From: Acetobacterium sp.
Lineage (GTDB): Bacteria > Bacillota > Clostridia > Eubacteriales > Eubacteriaceae
Assembly: GCA_022013395.1 (NCBI GenBank)
Contig: JAKLQL010000033.1
Coordinates: 1 to 5,202 of the forward strand
Direction: 5' to 3'
Length of the DNA: 5,202 bases
Position numbers and translations under genes: made by a program. The notes below the pieces were generated by a model, which was not told where the DNA came from, made no database searches, and was given only the letters and a program-made list of their open reading frames with translations. Each line of letters starts with the position of its first letter. The first letter of the stretch is position 1. Shown here one piece after another: positions 1-5,202 of the stretch.

Positions 1-159
1 ATTTCAGAAAAAATATTCCTCGATATAAATGGAGCTGAACAGGGAATGTTCATAAAAGGTAAAAATCTGGACAACCCCGTTGTTTTATTTTTACATGGCG
101 GTTTGCCGGTTTACTTTTTAACCGAAAAATATCCTTTATATCCAGGATTGATGGGCTAG
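1..159 (+). pseudogene. Alpha/beta-hydrolase fragment, C-terminally truncated, 5' end outside the window
   Basis: Frame 1 is open from the window edge for 52 codons and ends at TAG 157-159. The peptide contains DNPVVLFLHGG followed by VYFLTEKYP. This matches the start of alpha/beta hydrolases of the proline-iminopeptidase-like group, where a beta strand leads into the HGG oxyanion-hole motif. Family members usually read HGGPG plus a few residues before YFL; here about two residues (6 nt) seem to be missing after HGG. The frame then drifts to a non-family tail, PLYPGLMG, and stops. The nucleophile elbow (GxSxG), the lid and the catalytic Asp and His are all absent, and no downstream frame restores family sequence. 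In a full family member this would be only the first fifth or so of the protein. I read it as a decayed gene. The start codon lies upstream of the window, so an unusual short protein cannot be fully excluded. Confidence 0.6.
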
Positions 160-206
160 ACAAAAAAGTTTGACAAGAAATAGAAAAAATAGTTTGTAAA
201 CAAATA

Positions 207-235
207 AGCAGGGGCTTGAATTTCAAGCCCCTGCT
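207..235. terminator. Perfect inverted repeat, terminator-like hairpin
   Basis: AGCAGGGGCTTGAA (207-220) is exactly complementary to TTCAAGCCCCTGCT (222-235), with a single T between. In RNA this folds as an 11-bp GC-rich stem with a GAATTTC loop. It lies just after the hydrolase remnant and before the DUF1294 gene, a typical place for a terminator. There is no T-run after it on the + strand (GTGTTACAG follows). On the - strand the flank is only moderately T-rich. It could be an intrinsic terminator that has lost its T-run, or a mobile palindromic repeat unit. Confidence 0.5.
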
Positions 236-237
236 GT

Positions 238-265
238 GTTACAGTAAGAAGATCGAATTTACAAT
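238..265 (+). promoter_or_regulatory. Weak candidate promoter upstream of the DUF1294 gene
   Basis: TACAAT (260-265) matches five of six bases of the -10 consensus. GTTACA (238-243) lies 16 bp upstream and matches four of six bases of the -35 consensus. A second -10-like TATAGT occurs at 285-290, but its nearest -35-like TTTACA (258-263) is 21 bp away, which is too far. The region 240-300 is very AT-rich, so such matches arise easily by chance. Confidence 0.25.
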
Positions 266-322
266 ATTTTATTGCAGTATTTTTTATAGTATTTTATTTA
301 AAACAAAGAGAAAAGGAAAAAG

Positions 323-604
323 ATGGATAACTTAATTATATATAGTGCACTTTATTTAGTCATCATTAATTTAATTACTTTTTTCTTATTTTGGAACGAT
401 AAGCGACGATCAAAAAAGGCCGTGTGGCGAATTCCGGAAAAAACCCTGTTAGGGTTATGTGTCGTTGGCGGATCGGTAGGAGGCATCTTGGGTATGCGTG
501 TTTTTCATCATAAAACAAAACATCTTCAATTCTCAGTGGGTATGCCAATTATTCTTATTCTTCAAGTGGGACTGTTTATTTTTCTTTTCATGAGAGGGTT
601 TTGA
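323..604 (+). CDS. DUF1294 family small membrane protein
   Basis: This 93-residue protein fits the DUF1294 family, which has no established biochemical role. A hydrophobic segment spans residues 4-24. It is followed by a charged stretch starting with the family-typical DK (26-27), then RIPEKTL (36-42), a glycine-rich hydrophobic segment with GG pairs at 49-50 and 53-54, the conserved HKT (63-65), and a final hydrophobic segment at about 73-90. The order N-terminal helix, DK..., RIPE, GG, HKT is the usual family layout, and the length is typical for a stand-alone member. ATG 323 is preceded by AGGA at 314-317, five bases away, so the start is well supported. A hairpin lies upstream and a tRNA unit downstream, so it probably forms a single-gene unit. 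The most likely location is the cytoplasmic membrane; a specific function cannot be given. Confidence 0.85.
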   Translation: MDNLIIYSALYLVIINLITFFLFWNDKRRSKKAVWRIPEKTLLGLCVVGGSVGGILGMRVFHHKTKHLQFSVGMPIILILQVGLFIFLFMRGF

Positions 605-634
605 CAAAAAAGATCAAAAAAGAGCCAGAAGATC

Positions 635-663
635 TTGACAAGTTGAAAAAAAAAGAGTAATCT
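635..663 (+). promoter_or_regulatory. Candidate sigma-70-type promoter for the tRNA-Leu gene
   Basis: TTGACA (635-640) is a perfect -35 consensus. TAATCT (658-663) sits 17 bp downstream as a weak -10 box. Transcription would begin near 670, giving a leader of roughly 18 nt before the mature tRNA at 688. An alternative -10, TATAGT (663-668), matches better but would need a 22-bp spacer. Confidence 0.45.
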
Positions 664-687
664 ATAGTGGTGTTCAAAATAATACTT

Positions 688-772
688 GCGAGAGTGTTGG
701 AACTGGCAGACAAGCACGTTTCAGAGGCGTGTGCCGAAAGGCGTACGGGTTCGACCCCCGTTTCTCGCACCA
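688..772 (+). tRNA. tRNA-Leu, anticodon CAG, CCA encoded
   Basis: The sequence folds into a complete class II tRNA. The acceptor stem pairs GCGAGAG (688-694) with TTCTCGC (762-768), ending in one G-U pair. The D arm has a TTG/CAA stem (697-699 with 711-713) around a loop containing the conserved GG. The anticodon stem is 715-719 with 727-731, and the loop TTCAGAG carries anticodon CAG (722-724), which reads the leucine codon CUG. The long variable arm has a GCC/GGC stem with a GAAA loop (733-742), as expected for tRNA-Leu. The T arm is 745-761 with loop TTCGACC. The discriminator is A769, and CCA is encoded at 770-772. It is a single-tRNA unit with its own candidate promoter and terminator. 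Confidence 0.97.
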
Positions 773-782
773 TGTGAACTAT

Positions 783-823
783 AAGACCAGACAAAATCGA
801 TTAATGATTTTGTCTGGTTTTTT
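783..823 (+). terminator. Rho-independent terminator of the tRNA-Leu unit
   Basis: ACCAGACAAAATC (786-798) pairs perfectly with GATTTTGTCTGGT (806-818) around the 7-nt loop GATTAAT. The stem is followed directly by a run of T (818-823). It begins about 11 nt after the tRNA CCA end, as expected for a terminator that ends the tRNA transcript and insulates the next gene. Confidence 0.92.
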
Positions 824-922
824 CATTTGGGATTAATTAGCGTGAAAAAGGGTAAATTTGTTAATAAAAAGAAGAAACTTGGTTATCTATGAATCTTCAA
901 ATAGAGAATTAAAACATCGTTA

Positions 923-2305
923 TTGCAAAAGGGGGGTGTTAATATAAAGTGTGAAAAATGCGGAGCTGAAAATGACGCATCCAGCTTGTTTTGCGAGAAT
1001 TGTGGCAGTCCAGTAAGAAGTTTGGCAAATTGGGAGACCGATGAGGATAATAATGCGACAGTTAAGGAAGAAAAGGCGGGTCAAACGGCGGTAGTTAAGC
1101 CGGAAAAGAATTCAACCAAAAAAGTAATTCTGATAGTTTCAGCAGCCGTGCTTGGTTTGATTTTGGTCATTGGTGGGGTTCTGGGATTTTTAAATTTCCA
1201 GAAGGTAAATGCCATTAACAGCGGGATAAAAAATGGCGAGAGTTTATTAGCGGATACCAACTACACCGAAACACTAACGGTTTATGATGATGTGCTAAAG
1301 ATTGATTCTAATAATGCCGACGCGATTTTTGGAAAAGCAAAGGCCTATACAGGATTGTCAAATTTTGTAATGGCCAAGACCTTTTATGAAGATGCGTTGT
1401 TAAAAGAAAAGAATAAAGAAAAACAGAAACAAATTTATGATGCCTACATTAATTCGGAGATAATGGCCAAGGTAATGGAGAATGATCTTTTTACCCTGCT
1501 TGATCGGGCCGCTGCGGCGACGGGCGATGAAAAATATAGCAACCAAAAAAATGATTATGCGGTAAAAGTGTCTTCATTTAAGCTTAATCCGGGAACCTAT
1601 CAAGGAACTCAATCCCTGGAGATCATCAAGGGCGACACAAATGATAAGGTTTATTACACCACGGATGGCTCCCAGCCTGCGGTTGGATCAATCGAGTATA
1701 CCGCTCCGATTTCACTGCAAAAAGGTGAACACATTATCAGAGTCATCGAAGTGGGCAGTAGTGGATTCTCCAGTAAAACAATTGAAGGAAAGTATACCAT
1801 CGTGGATGTCCCAACGACAACCGGGGGAACAGCATCAGGAAGTGGAACGTCTGTCGTTGCGGATTATTATAATTTTAGTTTAGTTGCTTCTTCGACTTTG
1901 CCGGATATGTCTGGGATCAGTTATTATGTTGGTAACGTAATCGACGGCAATAATAACACGGCCTGGGTTGAGGGGGTTACGGGCGATGGTGTGGGAGAGT
2001 ACATTCAATGTGTTTATAACGGAACCGGGCCACTGACTATCCATGGATTTGCCATAAAAACTGGATATGTTAAGAACGCCACGACTTTTGCTGAAAATGG
2101 CAGCGTGCGCGGTTTAGTGGTTTACGTGAACACCAGTCCCATCGCAAATGCGATGCTCGAACGCATTCGTGATGAACAGACGGTTTCAATTAGTCCTACC
2201 ACCATTAATCCCGGAGATTCGCTCGTTTTTGTGATCGACAGTGTGGTACCGGGACCAGCAGATGGCGAACACGACACAGCTATCTCTGAGATCAGATTGT
2301 TCTGA
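923..2305 (+). CDS. Membrane-anchored zinc-ribbon protein with TPR-like, FN3-like and discoidin/NADase-type glycan-binding domains
   Basis: From TTG 923 the product is 460 residues; from the better-supported ATA 944 it is 453. Using the TTG numbering, a zinc ribbon has Cys pairs at 10/13 and 24/27 (CEKC, CENC). An acidic and lysine-rich linker leads to one hydrophobic segment at about 67-91, preceded by lysines, which suggests the N-terminus is inside and the rest outside. Residues 95-190 are helical and TPR-like. Residues 218-294 resemble the chitobiase C-terminal/FN3_7 beta domain (YYTTDGSQP). A Gly/Ser/Thr linker follows. Residues 314-460 resemble the discoidin-like NADase-type glycan-binding domain (ASSTLP, then VIDGNNNTAWVEGV with a GEYIQ strand). 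No catalytic motif is visible. The likely role is binding glycans or surface polymers outside the membrane, possibly sensing them; this is inferred from the domains. It sits alone between two terminators. Confidence 0.85.
   Translation: MQKGGVNIKCEKCGAENDASSLFCENCGSPVRSLANWETDEDNNATVKEEKAGQTAVVKPEKNSTKKVILIVSAAVLGLILVIGGVLGFLNFQKVNAINSGIKNGESLLADTNYTETLTVYDDVLKIDSNNADAIFGKAKAYTGLSNFVMAKTFYEDALLKEKNKEKQKQIYDAYINSEIMAKVMENDLFTLLDRAAAATGDEKYSNQKNDYAVKVSSFKLNPGTYQGTQSLEIIKGDTNDKVYYTTDGSQPAVGSIEYTAPISLQKGEHIIRVIEVGSSGFSSKTIEGKYTIVDVPTTTGGTASGSGTSVVADYYNFSLVASSTLPDMSGISYYVGNVIDGNNNTAWVEGVTGDGVGEYIQCVYNGTGPLTIHGFAIKTGYVKNATTFAENGSVRGLVVYVNTSPIANAMLERIRDEQTVSISPTTINPGDSLVFVIDSVVPGPADGEHDTAISEIRLF
931..946 (+). 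promoter_or_regulatory. Strong Shine-Dalgarno in front of an ATA codon
   Basis: GGGGGGTG (931-938) matches the anti-Shine-Dalgarno partner AGGAGGTG, allowing one G-U wobble. The last G of the run (936) is 7 nt before ATA 944-946, which is normal initiation spacing. No in-frame ATG or GTG exists between the in-frame TAG at 902-904 and the first zinc-ribbon cysteine. The only conventional in-frame candidate is TTG 923, which lies upstream of this ribosome binding site and has no site of its own. Confidence 0.6.
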
Positions 2306-2357
2306 TTGGCGGGTTTGGAAAAGACAAGTTAGCAATAAGTTAAAATAAAAAAATCTG

Positions 2358-2388
2358 AAAAATCCAGGGATTGAATTCCTGGATTTTT
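2358..2388. terminator. Bidirectional-looking intrinsic terminator
   Basis: AAAAATCCAGG (2358-2368) pairs perfectly with CCTGGATTTTT (2378-2388). The stem can extend inward by about three more pairs to a small loop. The outer pairs are an A-run against a T-run, so the hairpin has a U-tract in either direction. It lies about 50 bp after the zinc-ribbon gene and ends that transcript. Confidence 0.8.
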
Positions 2389-2445
2389 GAGTGTGAATAG
2401 TGAACTGTTTATTTCGCCTTTTCTTTATCTTTTCTGCTCAAATAA

Positions 2446-2454
2446 TGTTATAAT
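2446..2454 (+). promoter_or_regulatory. Extended -10 promoter for the methyltransferase gene
   Basis: TGTTATAAT (2446-2454) is a perfect extended -10 element (TGn plus TATAAT). No good -35 box sits 16-18 bp upstream; the closest is TTATCT at 2425-2430, 18 bp away. This is acceptable because extended -10 promoters depend less on the -35 box. Transcription would start near 2461, leaving a leader of about 36 nt before ATG 2497. Confidence 0.65.
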
Positions 2455-2496
2455 AATCTGGTAATAAACTACCGAAATGAAGTGAAAGAGGTCTTA

Positions 2497-4575
2497 ATGA
2501 AGTTTCAGGAAATTTCAGACAAGCTTATCCGTTTTATTAAAAAATATAATTATCTTGCCGAAGATCGAAGTGCCAATGTCATCTTTTTATTAAAGTGCTT
2601 TGTTCTAAAATATCTGGTTGACAATCAGCGCATTGATTTTGAGCGGCATCAGTCGGATCTTAAAAAGAATTTTACATTAGATTATATGATGGAACTCTGG
2701 CAGGGAGAACCAATCCATGAAGCATTTTGGATTCAAATGAAGGGGGATATCCAGCCCCTTGGGGATGAAATATGGGATTGGGTCTGTGATCTGGTTGAAA
2801 AATCACCATCCCTTAAAGGGGAAAACCCGGGACTGATAGGCAACCTTTACGAAGAAAGCCTGTTAATTAATCACAAGAAAAACCAGGGAATTTTTTACAC
2901 CCCTGAAAATATCGCTGGTTATATGGCATCAAAAGTGTTGAAAAATATAAAAATAGGGGATGAATCCCAAATTATTAGGATTTTAGACCCCGCTTGTGGA
3001 AGTGGTTCCCTGTTAAGTGCTGTTTATGATCAAATTGTTTTAAATTGTGGCAAAATGGAACAAAGTGAAACAGACGCTTTGCATCAGCTGTTGTTGGAGA
3101 AATGTCTCCTGGGCGTAGACCGAGATCCGCTGGCCTGTTTGGTTACTCGACTCATCCTCAGCCTAAAAGGAAACAGATATGTTAAACCATCGGGAATTAT
3201 TTGTGGCGATATTTTGATTGAAGATTTGATCGAAAATGAATCAGTGGATGTCGTCATTGGTAATCCGCCCTATGTCGGGCACAAGGAAATCAATACCGAC
3301 TATATGAAAAATCTTAAAAATCGGTATTTTGAAGTCTATCAGGACAAAGGCGATCTTTCTTATTGTTTTATCCATCGGGGTTGGGAGCTGTTAAAACCAG
3401 AGGGACAACTGATTCATATTACCTCCCGTTATTTTATTGAAGCATTTTATGGAAAACCTTTACGAACCTTTATTAAAAAATCATTTGCAATCCAGGAAAT
3501 TGTCGATTTCAATGGACTGCGAATTATCGAAGGAGTGGGGGTTGACCCGGCGATTATCCGGCTGATCAAAAAGAATCAGGTTGATGAAAACCAAATGATT
3601 CAAATAAAACGGTTTTTTATTAAAAACCATAAACCGGAGACCTATCCGGAATTGATTCATTTATTAGACCAGGCGAAATTGGTCGAGCAACCGGCCGAAA
3701 ACCAACTATTTGAGGCGTTCGAGATTCAACAGGCTGGCTTAAAAGATGATTCCTGGCGGCTTTATTCGCCGATTACCCGGGGAATTATCGAAAAGATCGA
3801 GAAAAAGACACCGTTTACTCTGGACAATGTGGTTCAAAGCTTTCAGGGGATTATCACCGGAAATGACAAAGCCTTTATCTTTGATGATGGGGATGAAGCA
3901 CTTAAGGAATTTGAAACGGACCTTTTAAAACCCTGGATTAAAAATAAAGATGTGGGCATGTTCACAGTGGCGGAACCACAAAAAATAATTCTCTATACCA
4001 ACAGTATCAATAATATTAAAAAATATCCTCAGGTTGAAAAACATCTGGGAAATTTCAAGGAAAAGCTCAAAAACCGTCGGGAGTGCCAAAGTGGCAAGCT
4101 GCCCTGGTATAAACTGCAGTGGGGCAGAGATCCTGATCATTTTGAAGGACGCAAGATCATATTCCCATATAAAGCAACGCAGAATCGTTTTGCGATTGAT
4201 GAAGATAAATGTTATTTCAGTGCAGATGTGTATGGACTGATCCTGAAACCCCGACTTTATCATCAAATAACTGAGGAGTTTCTGGTTATTCTGCTGAACA
4301 GCCGACTGTACAATTATTATTTTAAGTCATATGGGAAAAAAATGGGTGATAAGCTTTATGAATATTATCCCAATACATTGTTGAGATTGGGTATCCCAGA
4401 TATAAAAGATGAAAATATTAAGTATTTTAAAGACTCATATGATAGAATCGTTCAATTAAAGAAAAATGGAGACACTGAACAATTGAGCAATGTTCTTGCG
4501 GAAGTTGATGCGTGGTTCTACCGTTTTTTTGAGTTAAACCAAACAGAAATAGAAGTAATCGAAACGAAATTATGA
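2497..4575 (+). CDS. Gamma-class N6-adenine DNA methyltransferase with TaqI/Eco57I-like specificity domain
   Basis: The product transfers a methyl group from S-adenosylmethionine to adenine N6 in a specific DNA site. ATG 2497 is chosen because AAAGAGG (2485-2491) lies 5 nt upstream. GTG 2482 would add five residues but has no ribosome binding site. The product is 692 residues. An N-terminal helical region (about 1-125) leads to motif X, GIFYTPENIA (131-140), motif I, DPACGSGS (164-171), an acidic residue in GVDRDP (206-211), CGDI (236-239), and catalytic motif IV, NPPY (256-259). The order X-I-IV with recognition last is the gamma class. The C-terminal half carries TaqI-like target-recognition signatures: GIITGNDKAF (about 451-460), FPYKATQNRF (556-565) and LLNSRLYNYYF (about 599-609). 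No PD-(D/E)XK nuclease motif is apparent by eye, and the length is short for a fused restriction-methylation enzyme. It is likely a solitary methyltransferase, or its nuclease partner lies elsewhere. Confidence 0.9.
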   Translation: MKFQEISDKLIRFIKKYNYLAEDRSANVIFLLKCFVLKYLVDNQRIDFERHQSDLKKNFTLDYMMELWQGEPIHEAFWIQMKGDIQPLGDEIWDWVCDLVEKSPSLKGENPGLIGNLYEESLLINHKKNQGIFYTPENIAGYMASKVLKNIKIGDESQIIRILDPACGSGSLLSAVYDQIVLNCGKMEQSETDALHQLLLEKCLLGVDRDPLACLVTRLILSLKGNRYVKPSGIICGDILIEDLIENESVDVVIGNPPYVGHKEINTDYMKNLKNRYFEVYQDKGDLSYCFIHRGWELLKPEGQLIHITSRYFIEAFYGKPLRTFIKKSFAIQEIVDFNGLRIIEGVGVDPAIIRLIKKNQVDENQMIQIKRFFIKNHKPETYPELIHLLDQAKLVEQPAENQLFEAFEIQQAGLKDDSWRLYSPITRGIIEKIEKKTPFTLDNVVQSFQGIITGNDKAFIFDDGDEALKEFETDLLKPWIKNKDVGMFTVAEPQKIILYTNSINNIKKYPQVEKHLGNFKEKLKNRRECQSGKLPWYKLQWGRDPDHFEGRKIIFPYKATQNRFAIDEDKCYFSADVYGLILKPRLYHQITEEFLVILLNSRLYNYYFKSYGKKMGDKLYEYYPNTLLRLGIPDIKDENIKYFKDSYDRIVQLKKNGDTEQLSNVLAEVDAWFYRFFELNQTEIEVIETKL

Positions 4576-4676
4576 ATTACGAAAGTACCGTGAGCTTCGC
4601 TGCCGGTTTGCGGAAACCGACACCAAAGCAAATTTTGTTCAATTCTTTTGAATTTAGTGATTGCGATTCAAATTAA
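4572..4676 (+). CDS. Possible 34-residue ORF overlapping the methyltransferase stop
   Basis: ATG 4572-4574 overlaps the methyltransferase stop TGA 4573-4575 in an ATGA arrangement, which often signals translational coupling. The frame stays open for 34 codons to TAA 4674-4676. The peptide begins MNYESTVSFAAGLRKP and has no recognised domain, membrane segment or cysteine pair. There is no convincing Shine-Dalgarno before the ATG. The ORF fills most of the gap before rarA. It could be a chance ORF in a spacer; I keep it because of the overlap geometry only. Confidence 0.2.
   Translation: MNYESTVSFAAGLRKPTPKQILFNSFEFSDCDSN
4604..4619 (+). repeat. Small hairpin in the methyltransferase-rarA gap
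   Basis: CGGTTT (4604-4609) and AAACCG (4614-4619) form a 6-bp perfect stem with a GCGG tetraloop. No T-run follows, so it is not a standard terminator. It might be an mRNA processing or stability element, or chance. A second, AT-rich inverted repeat, TTTGAAT (4647-4653) and ATTCAAA (4666-4672), lies just ahead of the rarA ribosome binding site. Confidence 0.3.
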
Positions 4677-4692
4677 ATAGTGAAAGGACATT

Positions 4693-5202
4693 ATGCAGGA
4701 AAACTTTTTTAACCGAAATTATGAAGGTCAAATTGCCGATAATGCCCCGCTTGCAGTCAGAATGCGTCCCCAAACGCTGGAAGAATTTGTCGGTCAGCAA
4801 CATATTATTGGTAGGGGGAAACTCTTATATCGCCTGATTGAAGCGGATAAACTATCCTCGGTGGTGTTTTACGGGCCACCAGGTACCGGCAAAACATCTT
4901 TGGCCAAGATTATTGCCAATCGGACCAATGCCATGTTTTATGAGCTTAATGCCGTTACTTCAGGTAAAAAAGAAATCACTGAGGTTTTGGATAAAGCTAA
5001 GGACAATCTGGGGGTTTATAATAAGAAATCGATTCTCTTTATTGATGAGATTCACCGTTTCAATAAGGCCCAACAGGATGCCCTGTTACCCAGTGTTGAA
5101 AAAGGTCTGGTAACGCTTATCGGAGCGACCACTGAAAATCCCTATTTTGAAATTAATTCACCGCTGCTGTCCCGCTCCACCATCTTTGAGTTTGCCAATC
5201 TG
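4693..5202 (+). CDS. rarA: Replication-associated recombination protein A (RarA/MgsA AAA+ ATPase), 3' end outside the window
   Basis: The frame is open from ATG 4693 to the window edge, giving 170 residues of a protein that is normally about 420-450. AAAGGA (4683-4688) is the ribosome binding site. The N-terminus has the clamp-loader-like stretch LAVRMRPQTLEEFVGQQHI (20-38). Walker A is GPPGTGKT (61-68), Walker B with the DE box is LFIDEIHRFN (115-124), sensor 1 lies in GATTENP (144-150), and SR at 160-161 fits the arginine-finger position. The family-specific HRFNKAQQDALLPSVE separates it from RuvB and DnaX. RarA acts at stalled replication forks, interacts with SSB and influences recombination and gap repair. 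The C-terminal lid and tetramerisation domains are beyond the window. It lies downstream of the methyltransferase with no terminator between, so shared transcription is likely. Confidence 0.95.
   Translation, partial: MQENFFNRNYEGQIADNAPLAVRMRPQTLEEFVGQQHIIGRGKLLYRLIEADKLSSVVFYGPPGTGKTSLAKIIANRTNAMFYELNAVTSGKKEITEVLDKAKDNLGVYNKKSILFIDEIHRFNKAQQDALLPSVEKGLVTLIGATTENPYFEINSPLLSRSTIFEFANL

Noticed and set aside
601..660. 19-residue Lys/Glu-rich ORF starting at TTG that overlaps the DUF1294 stop (TTGA)
   Set aside because: The AGAGGG at 593-598 is only 2 nt from the TTG, the composition follows from A-rich DNA, and the frame contains the TTGACA of the tRNA promoter.
688..772. tRNA-Leu as an integration site for a mobile element
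   Set aside because: No second copy of the tRNA 3' end, no integrase and no phage-like gene is present in the window, and the tRNA keeps its own terminator directly downstream.
588..794. Minus-strand 68-codon ORF over the tRNA region
   Set aside because: It is the antisense translation of the tRNA-Leu gene; the RETGVEPVRL-like peptide is a known artefact of reading tRNAs backwards. The tRNA fold is complete and explains the sequence.
842..892. 16-residue lysine-rich ORF from GTG 842
   Set aside because: It is very short, has no properly spaced ribosome binding site, and its composition is what AT-rich purine DNA gives by chance.
1641..1883. 80-codon ORF in another frame inside the zinc-ribbon gene
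   Set aside because: It is a shadow of the FN3-like domain coding sequence, which has a clear protein-family match in its own frame.
2477..2485. Two-codon ATG AAG TGA ORF just before the methyltransferase
   Set aside because: It has no ribosome binding site of its own and such tiny ORFs are expected by chance; regulation by it cannot be supported.
3925..4266. 113-codon minus-strand ORF inside the methyltransferase gene
   Set aside because: It is antisense to the conserved TaqI-like recognition domain, has no family signature and no ribosome binding site that I could see.
4838..5113. 91-codon + strand ORF overlapping rarA in another frame
   Set aside because: The rarA frame carries Walker A, Walker B and sensor motifs across this interval, so this is a shadow frame.

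Overview
The window looks like chromosomal DNA from a low-GC Gram-positive bacterium, most likely a member of the Clostridia (Acetobacterium/Eubacterium-like). The clues are AT-rich intergenic DNA, strong purine-rich ribosome binding sites, a membrane-anchored zinc-ribbon protein with surface-type domains, a DUF1294 protein and a RarA/MgsA-type ATPase. This placement is inference from style and protein families, not from a search. Every supported gene lies on the + strand.

Positions 1-322 hold the broken tail of an alpha/beta-hydrolase gene that stops early at 157-159. A long perfect hairpin (207-235) and the leader of a small membrane-protein gene (323-604, DUF1294) follow. Positions 605-823 form a compact tRNA unit: a promoter with a consensus -35 box, a class II tRNA-Leu with a CAG anticodon and encoded CCA (688-772), and a strong intrinsic terminator (783-823).

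Positions 923-2305 encode a multidomain protein. It has an N-terminal zinc ribbon, one membrane segment, a TPR-like region, a chitobiase C-terminal/FN3-like beta domain and a discoidin-like domain resembling the NADase-type glycan-binding family. Its start is ambiguous: the best ribosome binding site points to an AUA codon at 944. A bidirectional-looking terminator (2358-2388) closes this unit.

An extended -10 promoter (2446-2454) then leads into a gamma-class N6-adenine DNA methyltransferase with a TaqI-like recognition domain (2497-4575). No nuclease gene is visible in this window. After a 117-bp gap, which contains a possible 34-codon ORF overlapping the methyltransferase stop, comes the 5' part of rarA/mgsA (4693 to the window end). 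With no terminator in the gap, the methyltransferase and rarA are probably co-transcribed, which places a DNA-modification gene next to a replication-fork-maintenance gene.

I see no CRISPR array, insertion sequence, phage gene or clear attachment site. The points most worth checking are the AUA start, the apparently solitary methyltransferase linked to rarA, the domain architecture of the zinc-ribbon protein and the hydrolase remnant.
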